Source of the DNA: Acanthaster planci
Lineage: Eukaryota > Echinodermata > Asteroidea > Valvatida > Acanthasteridae
Reading direction: 5' to 3'
DNA: 32,419 nucleotides
Assembly (NCBI RefSeq): GCF_001949145.1
Contig: NW_019091372.1
Span: 1,495,723-1,528,141, forward strand
Under the pieces are notes generated by a model. The model had not been told where the DNA came from. It was given only the letters and a program-made list of their open reading frames with translations, and ran no database searches. This document shows, piece by piece, positions 22,399-32,419 of the stretch (the stretch's first letter is position 1; each line of letters begins with the position of its first letter). Made by a program: the position numbers and the translations under genes.

Positions 22399-22760
22399 CG
22401 TATGCAAAAGCCCATTGGTATCCGCATACATCAACTAGCTGCGGCTATACATGTACAACCATATGGGTACATTCACCAAATCGTTGCATTTCTGCGTGCG
22501 AGCTCATTAATATTTCGTGATCGCACGGGGTTTTTGCAAAAAGACATGCCATAATCAGGAAGGATCATAGAAATATTTCTATAAATCCCGAATTTGGGAC
22601 TAGAAATTTCCAGTTCGGGGTATGTCCTTCACAAAAAAGTCCCTAATTGTGGGCCTATTTTGGATAGCGGCGGGTGGCTACATTCAGAGCTGAGCACGTA
22701 TAGTTTTACTACTATTTTGGGGGTATATTCGGGAAAAGGCGAATAGAAAAATTTCGTGGC
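22399..22760 (+). repeat. Dispersed repeat, copy A
   Basis: This stretch matches the reverse complement of 30435-30780 along most of its length, with scattered substitutions and small gaps. The best-conserved blocks are around GCCATAATCAGGA, the AGAAATATTTCT palindrome (22569-22580), TTTCCAGTTCGGGGTAT and GGGCCTATTTTGGATAG. There is no coding potential and no clear terminal inverted repeat. It is likely an interspersed repeat of unassigned family. Confidence 0.8.
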
Positions 22761-23029
22761 TAACCCAATAAAATTCAAACGGAAAGTGATCTTCTGGCCA
22801 TAATCTTGAGCTTCCAGTAAAAAAAAGGGAGACCAACCTCTTCCCAAGAGTCAACAGGCGGCGCTATTTGGGTCTGATTTTGCACTGTTTTCCATGGGCG
22901 CGTATTTGGTGTAGAGCAACCAAACGGGAAGTGGCTGCAGTCAGTAACCATTGACCTCTATGTTCGGAAGTGTGATTTCCTAGCCGCAGCCACAAGCTTC
23001 ACGACACGGCCATCCTCTCAGCGTATTCG

Positions 23030-23043
23030 CCAACAGAGGGCGC
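23030..23043 (+). promoter_or_regulatory. CTCF-like motif
   Basis: CCAACAGAGGGCGC matches the core CTCF consensus CCASYAGRKGGCRC at all but one position (A at the S position). It lies about 1.7 kb upstream of the tetraspanin start. Binding is inferred from the motif only. Confidence 0.4.
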
Positions 23044-23879
23044 AAGAACGAGACCAGCTAATTCACTGGCAAAATTTCCAGCCATTCGACTACTGACGGC
23101 AAAAACAGACACTTCACTTATATTTTGGCGCAATATGAAACACAACAAAACAAAGAACATGAAAGGGTTTAATAATCTCTTCCTCCTCTAAACAACGTTA
23201 CTGAGAATTCTCATACTCAAATAAGATCAGGAGTCAAGACAATTCCTATCGCAGAATATTCTCCTTTCGCCTTTAAGAAAGATTCTGTAAGATCTGAGCG
23301 AGAGTACCCGTAACTTAAATTCGCACAATTAAAGGACATTCCGCTCATCAGTGTGTAAGTTACAGCAAGGGGTATGTTTACTTTTCTCTTGTTAGTCAAA
23401 AAACTACATAAAGATGTTTTATTGTATCCATGATTATTAAAGGTGACTCTGTACAATCGGCTGGCAACTATTCGGCAATAGTTATGCAAAATGAACCACT
23501 GGCTCGATGCTTACATGTGGCAAGTAATTTGAGCATGTATTTGCTAATCGACGAATCTGTCCCATGAAATCGATGTAGTGTAACTTTGTCTTCGAGTCGT
23601 CTCCAAGGAGACGTCATAAAAGATGGACGACTTGTCGAGGGAAAGTGCACAGTCGAGTCGCTGCCCCGAGCACAGTAGTGCTCGCTCTCATTCCGAACCA
23701 TTAAGTGTCATAAAGCTTCTAAACCATTCCCGCTTGATATGTTGGCCTAACTGTACAAGGGCGTGAGGACTTCGAAAAGATCTTTTCTTTTAAAAAGGTT
23801 ATTAGCTATAGAGTGTCCGTGACAGTTTGTTTAGCATTCTTATACCGAACATCATTAGGCCTACTCTTACCATTTTCAA

Positions 23880-24004
23880 CCAATCGGCGCCAAGGTTAAT
23901 TTGATCTACGTATACGTACTGCATCAAGGATCCAAGAGACTGTTCTAATTGGACAGTTTCCGAGACGACTTCCAAGCAAGAGTGACGTTGTGCTCTTTGA
24001 TTGG
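23880..24004. promoter_or_regulatory. Cluster of three CCAAT boxes
   Basis: CCAAT occurs on the plus strand at 23880-23884 and on the minus strand at 23948-23952 and 24000-24004. The first and third have good NF-Y flanks (AACCAATCGG, and GACCAATC on the minus strand). A TGACGTTG, like a CRE half site, is nearby at about 23981. This could be a promoter facing right, but the N gap follows directly. Confidence 0.25.
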
Positions 24005-24027
24005 TCGTTATAGCTGGCGATGGAATC

Positions 24028-24137
24028 NNNNNNNNNNNNNNNNNNNNNNNNNNNNNNNNNNNNNNNNNNNNNNNNNNNNNNNNNNNNNNNNNNNNNNNNN
24101 NNNNNNNNNNNNNNNNNNNNNNNNNNNNNNNNNNNNN
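24028..24137. other. Assembly gap (110 N)
   Basis: 110 consecutive unknown bases. The G12 run just to the right (around 24150) may be why assembly failed. Open frames drawn through the gap are meaningless. Confidence 1.
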
Positions 24138-24236
24138 CCAACACAAAGCAGGGGGGGGGGGGGTTCTCTCCGTCTCATACCTTGCTGCATATGTGGAATC
24201 AATATCCATAATGTTGTCTTCAGGACAGATGAAACT

Positions 24237-24503
24237 ATGAGGCAGTCCCCATCAACCGACTTGGGACCAAAACCGCTGGTGGCTGGGTCACGATCGCAAT
24301 CCAGACAATACCCGCATAAAACAACGTGTCAGCTTTCTGATATGATTAACGCTGATGAAAATGGCGTCCCTCCAGAGCACGTGTGTGTGCGTAATGGGAC
24401 CAACGATGAATCAAATCTAGTTAGGCGCAATAGCCTTGGTAGACAATTTAGAGAATGGAGGACGATTAATCACTGTCTGTATAGTATCTTCTATTCGGAA
24501 TGA
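24237..24503 (+). CDS. Hypothetical open frame, 88 codons
   Basis: An ATG with A at -3 opens 88 codons of mixed, hydrophilic composition ending at TGA. It lies right of the CCAAT cluster and the gap. A possible acceptor (TTGTCTTCAG) just upstream could make it an internal exon instead. I see no donor of good quality within it and no known domain. It may be chance. Confidence 0.12.
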   Translation: MRQSPSTDLGPKPLVAGSRSQSRQYPHKTTCQLSDMINADENGVPPEHVCVRNGTNDESNLVRRNSLGRQFREWRTINHCLYSIFYSE

Positions 24504-25732
24504 CTCATCCAACGAAAGTGCGCAAACCCACTTAAAATCATTTTTAAGGTGAAAGAAGGCATCTTGCACAGGGGCCTACTGGGCTAGTACGTGTACACAT
24601 GTGCGTGTCTCTTGTGGTTATTATGACTGTTCGGTGTGATTCTGTTCAGATAATTCTCAAAATAATCTGCAGAAAAAGCATAAATCCTGGAATCAGTTTC
24701 CCTCTGTGCAAAACAATAATGGTTAATGCATATTCATCATTGTTTTTTTATTTACATTGTGTAAATTTAAAGGTGACGAAAAGTGCTACAACATAATAAG
24801 CTATCTTGTAAGTCTTCCAAATGAAAGCAACGTCGATTTTCATACCGTATTCTTCCTGACCAAATGGGATTTGTTTTAATGTTAAACTGAAAACCGGTTT
24901 TAAGGGGGGAGGGGTGGCCCTTGCTGAGAGGGAAGCAATTAAACGTTGGTCTCGACACAATTTTCTCAAAACCTCTCGTATTCTGTAGTGCAGAAGTTTA
25001 CCATCTGGACATGTACATACGTGTACGTGTGTCAAACAGACCTACCTATGGACAAGCAAATCGAATTACACGGTCAAGTTTTTCACTGCCCGCAACAACA
25101 AACCCCTATTACATTTTATTCTAATAAAGAGCCCTTTCTCCCCCAGATAACAACCTGGGGCCAAGTGGGTAATGTCGGCACAGTGGAACGACAAGAGAGA
25201 CAGCACCGTGCGTGCCTGTTGGCATACTGCTCAATTGGATTTTCTCTGGCCGGCCGGGCAAGACGGCATCGCATACGTCGAGCCTTGTGCACCGGCGCGG
25301 TACACATTCCCGCCTTAGTGCCGGTGGCGGGGACACGGTTGAATTTAACTGGATAATCGCTTCGCTGCTTCTGGCGTTGCGCTGGCGATAAGTAATGTTC
25401 GCTGCGATAGCACTGGCGATAGTTCTTGAGTGTGTGCTTGGTAAATATTCTACTTGGGTATTAAAAAAAAACAGATTGCAAAAGCCGCTGAGGACTGCAG
25501 AGTTTCAAACTGAGCATGTGTGATGCTGGAAGAACAATCACAGAAGCGATAGGCCAAAAATCCACCACAGTGCCACGAAATAATAATCGGTCCGAGTTTT
25601 CCTGCTTTGCAAACATCTAAGGTCTGAAATGCTTATAAATATGTGAAAGACACCAAGCCTGCTCTCGCTAAAATAACTGGCAGTTTTAGTCAGGGGTGAA
25701 TACCAGGGCTTTGAATACGGGAAAGGAAATTG

Positions 25733-25745
25733 GCGCCCTCAGTGG
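25733..25745 (-). promoter_or_regulatory. Weak CTCF-like motif
   Basis: On the minus strand CCACTGAGGGCGC resembles the CTCF core but lacks one base before GAGGGCGC. It is weaker than the other sites. Confidence 0.2.
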
Positions 25746-25760
25746 TCACAGTCCACAGGC

Positions 25761-25887
25761 TGTACATGTACATGTTCGCAGTGAAGCTGTTTTGCACGTA
25801 GATGTCCACGTGCATTTTGTTCAAGTACATGTACACTGTACAGTACTGAACATGTACACTGTACTGTACATGTACATGTACATTATT
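25761..25887. repeat. ACATGTAC-rich palindromic simple sequence
   Basis: Self-complementary TGTACATGTACA words recur, with CACTGTACAGTAC between them, so the tract can form several alternative hairpins. The open frame across it (25696-25962) is rich in H, V, M and Y because of the repeat and is not a gene. Confidence 0.85.
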
Positions 25888-26836
25888 TTACGCGCAAACT
25901 ACCGCCTGAATGCTTCAGCATACAGAGGCCATTTTGACCCAACATACCCTGGGACGATATAAGCAAGTGCGTGCAAACTAAACAGTGTAGCTTTTGCGAC
26001 AGCACGGTATTACGACGCGAAAAGGACTGCATGCAACATTGTCACAGGCAGATTTGAAATTTCCTATGGCCAGGGATGAACTGGGATAGAATTTCGAGCA
26101 CACGCACGAGGTTAAACTGAATTATAGTCAATGCCGTACAGGTAACGTCCATGCCCGAATTCTCCCACGTGACTGCAGTTCGAGGCGGAAATTTTTCTGC
26201 CATCAGGATGACTTAAGATACAAAGACAGATTTTCAAGTGCCACCTCTACTGCGTCTAAAGCCTATAAAGTGATCGCAAGGTCTTTATACACCACACGAT
26301 TTGCCACATCGACTGTTCAGTATTCAGGTCCTTCCTTAAATTTGTGGGCCCGCTTTTTTTCCCATGTCTCTGTCACACCCGATCAGATATAATTTCGAAA
26401 TTTAGCACACACCCAGGTAATGCAAACCGCCTGCCGAATAAAATAGAAGTCAATTTCAATGATACATGTGCAGCGTATCAAAGCAAGTCCCAACGGTTGT
26501 GTGACAGAGGTACACAAAATATTTCACTTTTGGACTTCAAAATTATAAAAATGGACCCATTTGCCTCTTCGATCCATAAGTTATATAATAATAATAGTAA
26601 AGCTGACACGTTTAAGATGTCAATGAAGTATTTTACAAAAAGCTTTTTAGATGATGTTGAGGGAAGGGGAATTACGGCTTCCATGTTCCAATTGGAGGAG
26701 GAAAGGAACTTTGTCTTAATGCTAAATGGAGGCGACAGATCATTCCCTATAACTTAAAATACGAGTAACCAGGCTCTACTGAGACATCTTAGAACATGCA
26801 CCATCGTCTGGTCTGTGTTATGAGCCCCAAGCTGGA

Positions 26837-26850
26837 CCAAGAGAGGGCGC
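26837..26850 (+). promoter_or_regulatory. CTCF-like motif
   Basis: CCAAGAGAGGGCGC keeps the AGAGGGCGC core and CCA, with mismatches at the two variable positions of the CTCF consensus CCASYAGRKGGCRC. It is in the same orientation as the site at 23030. Confidence 0.3.
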
Positions 26851-26996
26851 AATTTTCCTAGCAACGCGGGTGCCTTTAGTGGGAACTGCACTTCGCCGGT
26901 TCACAAACGACTATGAAGTAGCTAGGGTTGCGTCACCACCACTGATCTCCATTATCAAGACTAGAGACCAATGACCGCCACCAACAAAAAAATGAA

Positions 26997-27175
26997 TACA
27001 GTCGAACACCGATAAGAAGAGCACAGTTAAAACAACATCATGTCTATAACAAGGACAATTTTAGGTCCCAAGTCTTGGTTTCTTTTGGTTTCCCATGACT
27101 GATAACAAAAGGTACCTGTTAAAACAAGGTACTGGGAATTAAGCCCCAAGGACCTCAATTTCACAGTGTTCCACC
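26997..27175. mobile_element. Possible pogo/Tigger-like MITE fragment
   Basis: The left edge TACAGTCGAACACCGATAA resembles the end of Tc1/mariner-type pogo/Tigger elements (TA target followed by CAGTCGAAC). It is followed by ATAACAAGGAC and GTTAAAACAAGG motifs of the kind seen inside such elements. No matching right-hand inverted end was found, so it is truncated or misassigned. Confidence 0.3.
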
Positions 27176-28123
27176 AACCTGGCTCTTTCCAACCGATGAG
27201 GGGGTTGCTTCTGCTCAAGGTGGGGAGCTACCATTGTCTGTGCTGAATCCTTTCTTAGGCCTATAGCGCTGTTCTGGGGATATGTTGGTCATCTGAGCGT
27301 GGTATTCTAATCACCACAAATTAAAATCACTTAGTTCCTGTTTTTGCGGCAGGGCAAGAGTTATATTAAGAAAACCTGCTTCCTGCAATTTCACGCGCAA
27401 TTAAATGCCAACTAAAGTATCATCAAGTAAAAAAAAAGAAAAGGGGAAAAGGGACCTTTAAATTTTGCCAACTGGGGCACGAACATACCATAATGTCGTG
27501 GGTAGAATTCCCAAATGGGTTGTACACAGCATACTTGTTTCTCTTGTTTAACCACGTTCACGTGTCCATTTGAATGGTCTCTCGTCAAGGGACCTAGGCA
27601 ACGCAGATATGTGATCCGCCTGCGTGCATCACATGTAGAATTGGACTAGATTCTTTTTTCCCGAAAGGTCAATATGAAATAGAACACCAATTTAATACAC
27701 GTCACGGAATCGGGTTGCACGTGAGGACGAGCTCCATCGCGGCCCATATGCTGTGGCAAGCTTCGGTGCTCATGAGAAAAATAACCTCGGCATATGTGGC
27801 AAGCCATCAAGTTTGTAATTGCAAGGAGGTTGGTCGACCATCCGAGACGGGCAATTTTTTTTTCGAGAGGAGAGCCCTCGCTTTGTAAATCAAGCACAAT
27901 ACCGCAAAGAAACAATCTTTCCCGCACGCACTATCCCCAACAATCATACATGTAGGTTAACATTAAAGTTCAACATTAAAGTGTCCACGTTACGGCGCAG
28001 CTGTACTGTGTGCACAATGCCGCGTACCCTGACGAGCAAGTTGACATGCGCAAGAAAGCATTTCTTTCACGGGCCGAGCCTGCAGGTATCGATTTCGCAG
28101 TAAATTGTAACGATACGGCAATG

Positions 28124-28143
28124 GCGCGACCTTAAGGTCGCGC
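28124..28143. repeat. Perfect 20-bp palindrome
   Basis: GCGCGACCTTAAGGTCGCGC is identical to its own reverse complement with no spacer. It is GC-rich with an AT centre, in otherwise unremarkable sequence. Confidence 0.9.
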
Positions 28144-29090
28144 ACCTGCAAATGTTGGTAGCCTGTCAAGTGGCCAATTAAAGTGCAAATTAGCGACAGG
28201 GGCACTGGGGGAACCAGCTATTACGGGCAGAATTATGACAGATCTCCGAGGTAAGCCTGGTTTTTAAGGGAGGCCTTACTTTCAGAATCTGAGGGAATTA
28301 TCCTCGCTTTTACAGCAGTTTTTGTGCAGTTGGAATGTGCAGAAATTCACCTGTTGACCAAGTAACTTGGTGTCCAACCAAAAAAGTGTGGGTTTTTATA
28401 ATAAAGCGAATTAGATTCTGCAGTTCAAACGGAAACAAACGAGGTACTCAAAGACACGTGTTCTCTTCTGAGTAGACGTTTGGGGTCCAGTGTGGTATCG
28501 TTTAGAGTCCTGGGTTTTAATTACAGGCCCGTGGCATTTTACGGCAACAAATCCACTATCAGAGTTTAAATTTTCCATCCATGTATTGAGAAATAATTTG
28601 GACAGATCTTTCGATCAAAGGTATTTGTGTATGCATTTTTAATCCCCTAAAGTGCTGAATTTTGTTTATAAACAGTCCAAGAATTTATCATCAATTACCC
28701 AAACGCCATGTACAATTTTCTCACGAAAAGTTAGGCCGCAAAGGCGCATGCTCAGAGTCACGTCACCTTACTATATTCTCAAGCGTTCAAAAGATGCTAA
28801 AAAAAAACATTGACCGGTGTGGTCTCGTTTGTGGCCACAAATCACATCCAACGTCAGACACCACGACTCTCCGGACAAAATCATATTTACAAGATGAATA
28901 CGAATCTCTCAAAATCATATAGCAGCGTTCTCAAAATAACATCGCAACTGCACAATTCATTATCTATACGAATTACCGACTACATTGCATACCCAACTGG
29001 AAATCACACAATTACCGCGGGATGATTTGACAGTGCTCTCGGCAAAACCCCGATCCATCAAGTCAGATATAAACATATATCAATCGGATA

Positions 29091-29129
29091 ATATATAGCC
29101 TGCACCTCTATCAATAGACGGCTATATAT
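29091..29129. repeat. 10-bp inverted repeat with TATA-like arms
   Basis: ATATATAGCC (29091-29100) pairs exactly with GGCTATATAT (29120-29129) across a 19-base spacer. Both arms contain TATATA, so each could in principle act as a TATA box, but no start site or gene is evident beside them. Confidence 0.6.
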
Positions 29130-30434
29130 AGGTCACATACCGCACATTCTACACTGCTGTGCCGCTAATGTATAACCCGCAGCGCAGACGCTTATCTCCG
29201 CTGCTAAGCATATTGCATGCAAGAATATTCAACGAGCATCCCCGTTCGGTTGACTTCGGGCATGCGTTAATTTAAGAGGCGTGCGGTTTTGCAAGACACC
29301 AGTTCACGGTCGCTCGCCTCCATTTTGACAGTTTTGCCTCCGATTAAAACACACAACGCACAGTTTCGCGTTCAGGAACTCTATCTAGTCATCAGATCGA
29401 AAACCGAACCTTTACGGAAAATGGGGGGGGGGGTGGCGCACACGGGGTACAGGGTAGGGCCCTTCTGACTTTTTACGGGATTAAGATATGTTCCTGGGAT
29501 GTACCTCCTTAATCAGTGAAGTTAATGTGTGAAAGATATAAACGGAAAGAAAAGCGAGAACTGAAGGGGTTGTATTGGAAAAAGCGTGTAAGCCAAACAA
29601 CAGGATATTTTGGCGCCAGAATCTTTTGGAAAAGCATTTTCGCACAAAAAGAAAAGTATAACTAATTATGTACATGCATATCGTGATAATTTGTGAGCGC
29701 TAATTGTACAGCATGAAACACTCGTGTTTTGGATGTCTCGAGGCCTTTCATTCTACGGTTTGGCGACGGTTCAAGTCCCGGGACATTTTGGCGGTGACAC
29801 ACTGACACTCTGAGCTGGTTTGAACTGAAAGTTGTCCATAGCTGCGAGCAATACTTTCCTTGTTTTCAAAGCAAACGAAGGGCCGAAACGCGGACTGCAC
29901 CGGCATGTATTAATGTGGCCATTACTCATGCATAGACTCGCAGAGAAACATACGGCCGCCATCACGTAGAGACGCAGCATCGCATATGAAACGAGCTTCC
30001 TGCGGCAAATTACCCGCACGTGTTCAACGCTCCACGGGCTACGAACATCCATTAAATGGCTAAAACATATGGCGAATTGTGTAAGAGTTTAGCCAATACA
30101 GAAGAACCACACTATATACATGTACGGTTAACCCACACATTTCACCAATCATAACGAATACCCTTTGATTCATATGGTACAGCACTGTGCCCAACCATTG
30201 CCAAAGAAGCCCGCCGAATAGTGACAACCAAGTAGCTCACGTACCAACCACTCCGGCGCGAATGCCGATGGGGCAAATGCATCAAACTCGTTTTAAAAAA
30301 GGGGAAGCAAGACTTTCCTGCAACTCCTGTGACTCAGGTTCGAATCCCATCGATGCTGTCATGTATAGATAACTGCCTTTCAGATCCTCTTCGATTCCAA
30401 GGATCTGTTAGATAGAGTATCGAAATGACTACGT

Positions 30435-30780
30435 CACGAAAAAATTTTTTATTCGCCTTTGAACGAAGATACCCCCCCAAAAATAGCAGTAAAACTAAGC
30501 ACTCATATCTGAATGTAGCCGCTCGCCTCTATCCAAAATAGGCCCGCAATTTGGGGCTTTTTGTGAAAGAAATACCCCGAACTGGAAACGATCAGTCCTA
30601 AATTCGGGATTTACAGAAATATTTCTATGATGCCTCCTGATTATGGCCTGTCTTATTGTAAAATTCCCGTGGGATCACAAAATATTCATGAGCTCGCGCG
30701 CAGAAATACAACCATTTGGTGGAATGCACCCATCGGCTAGGCGCGCGTTTATTATGGAATCAATGGTCTTTGCGTACACG
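30435..30780 (-). repeat. Dispersed repeat, copy B (inverted relative to copy A)
   Basis: Read on the minus strand, this follows copy A (22399-22760) over about 350 bp. Conserved blocks include GCGAGCTCATGAATATT near the start, CCATAATCAGGA, the AGAAATATTTCT core, and AAGGCGAATA near the end. The two copies are about 7.7 kb apart in opposite orientation. Confidence 0.8.
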
Positions 30781-32419
30781 CAGAACGCGTACAAGAACCC
30801 GCTTGGAAAACTTACCACCACCTATCTTTCTTTCGCCGCTTGGGGGTGCACTTCAACTTGGGGAGGATAGGCAGTGGGATCGACATCCTGCCGACCTTTC
30901 AGACTGACAATCTGAGCCTGCAGACAGTCGATTCTAATGACATCAAGCTTCTTTTTGTGTATATAGTGTCCGGAGCAATGCCAATTAACAAATCAATACG
31001 CTCCTACAGAACATTAAAGCAATGGATATCCATATCTTGTGAGTGGGTCTGTAATTACATTCATGAAGTTTAACGATTGCCTGTCTTATCAGTGAACTGT
31101 CCGACAGGAAAATATGAAGTTAAGGGTGTTCACTGAAAAAAAAAAGCAATTCGTGTCTCACCCATACAAGGCGAATTGCGCACAAAACCGGAGGACACAG
31201 CGTGTAAGCAGGTAGTACGTACCGTACAGCTTCGATTTCTTCTATCATTGATTAGGCTATTGTGTCAAGACCTTACAAGCGAAGATGTTTGGCTAAAAAA
31301 CCGGATAAGCCATATTGACAAGACATGTTAAATGTTTAGTGAGTTATACACAGTGTGAAGGCTCTTTCAGGACTTGAGGTTGGATAGTGCAGTTCAGTTT
31401 GCTGTCCCCGATAATACATCTCTCGAGGAGCGCACAGCTTCCCTTAAACCAAGTCCACCCGCTAACGAAGCGAGAGCACGGCAGAGTATTTCCTTTCGCA
31501 CACGCTGGGAGGAAAATTACCTCGCGGTCTGGGGTCACTGTTTCAAGATTTTTCCAAGTGCGTCACAGTGGCGAGAAGTCTTGTCCTCAACAGCCTGTCC
31601 ACCACCTGCGACGGCGTGGCATTTTCTTTGTCACGTATTTATCGCAGAAGTGGACCGAAAGGTCACAGGATAGGTACGGTTTGGGAACGACAATTTTGTT
31701 ATATTAAAATTCTGGGCCTGATTTCTCGCGAGGTTTGAAGCCAGAAGTCCTGCAGCTGCTCGTAAGTACACCGGGAACGTGATATAGCACTGCTTTGGTG
31801 CAGAGTGCGCTCTGGAAAGGAGGTCAATTAGATTCCGGCAATTGATCTCAAAAAGGAAGATTTTAGGATAGCGCGAACCGTTCCTAGGGTAAACTGTTAC
31901 GCGGAGTACATGGAAATTGATGTGGGCGTTATGACCTACTGAAAAGAGCCACATTAGTAACCAAGGCCCATTTACGAATAGTTAATACTTGTGATTTTGC
32001 TCAGCCCTGCATTCTATCATACACCACGGCACATTTTGTCGGAGATTTTGAGGGGTTACTTCACTCCTCCGTTCTGCTATAGCGTGCCAATTATTTACAA
32101 GCTTTTAATTAATCCATGTATCAGCGGTAAGGAGAGCCTGGCATGCTGCTGCAAATAGCAGGCCAGAGGCTACGGTTTGGACAAAGCTATACAATTCACA
32201 AGTACAGTTCAGTAATGGGTGTCATGCAATATTCAGACGCCCCAGATGCGTTGCTCCCGCAAATGCATCCTAAATTAAATTGGATTTTGCAGATGATCCT
32301 TCTCCCCGACACGTGACATTTGTCCAGAAGCATGCGTGATATTTGGGCAGCATCAACCGCGTCAATTCTGCACTCGAAACGACATTTCCATATGCTTATA
32401 TGAGTACTGGATTCCACAC

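Larger units (their letters stand above)
24504..32419. other. No confident gene
   Basis: Several frames of 90-140 codons exist (for example 24946-25356, 26344-26757 and 31387-31707), but none shows a known domain or a convincing splice structure. The region contains the dispersed repeat copy B, a pogo-like fragment, CTCF-like motifs, an ACATGTAC-rich tract and palindromes, each listed separately. It is best described as intergenic or long-intron DNA. Confidence 0.5.

Noticed and set aside
23598-23613. CGTCTCC-AA-GGAGACG hairpin as a terminator or RNA gene
   Set aside because: A 7-bp stem with a 2-base spacer is too short to mean much in eukaryotic DNA, and no transcript context is visible.
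23949-24503. 184-codon frame through the N gap
   Set aside because: A third of it is unknown bases, so the frame across the gap has no meaning. Only the part right of the gap is kept, as a weak candidate.
24946-25356. 136-codon plus-strand frame
   Set aside because: The composition changes abruptly along the frame and no motif is recognisable. It probably stays open by chance through GC-rich sequence.
26344-26757. 137-codon plus-strand frame with protein-like composition
   Set aside because: There is no known domain, no good splice or promoter context and no neighbour to link it to. Length alone is not enough in this AT-rich region.
29768-29778. B-box-like GGTTCAAGTCC as a tRNA or SINE
   Set aside because: No A box or stems could be found; a lone 11-base match is not enough.
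30337-30347. B-box-like GGTTCGAATCC as a tRNA
   Set aside because: There is no A box at the right distance and no T-stem, D-stem or acceptor pairing around it.

Overview
This window is nuclear DNA from an animal, most likely a marine invertebrate. The clues are GT-AG introns, an animal-type tetraspanin, tRNA-derived SINEs, miniature inverted-repeat transposons, ACATGTAC-rich simple sequence, many G/C homopolymer runs and CTCF-like motifs. I cannot fix the clade; a non-vertebrate deuterostome is a guess. The window is an assembly product with one N gap (24028-24137).

One gene can be reconstructed completely: a minus-strand tetraspanin of the CD9/CD151/TSPAN4 type. It has seven coding exons from 21336 (ATG) down to 8710 (TAG) and encodes 249 residues. 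Every junction is GT-AG, the phases agree, and the joined protein has four membrane segments, the polar residues N18/E101/Q224 in TM1/TM3/TM4, a CCG motif and six cysteines in the large loop. Intron 1 is very long (about 8.4 kb); the other five are 0.4-1.1 kb.

Layout: 1-304 is a degenerate trinucleotide repeat merging into an open frame at the window edge. 305-4020 is AT-rich with no recognisable gene. 4021-4275 holds two tRNA-derived SINE-like elements arranged tail to tail. 7246-7517 is a nearly palindromic MITE with perfect 20-bp ends, just beyond the tetraspanin 3' end. The tetraspanin introns carry two TTAA-flanked, piggyBac-like MITEs (9038-9227 and 20385-20777) and a 17-bp minisatellite (9510-9616). 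Upstream of the tetraspanin start are CCAAT and paired GATA motifs and, on the other strand, a possible short first exon (21862-21900). From 21.9 kb to the right edge I see no confident gene. That stretch holds an inverted pair of about 350-bp dispersed repeats (22399-22760 and 30435-30780), CTCF-like motifs, an ACATGTAC-rich tract, a 20-bp perfect palindrome and the N gap.

I did not find a new multi-gene system. The best leads are the mobile-element families, the possible divergent promoter and the CTCF-like sites around the gene.
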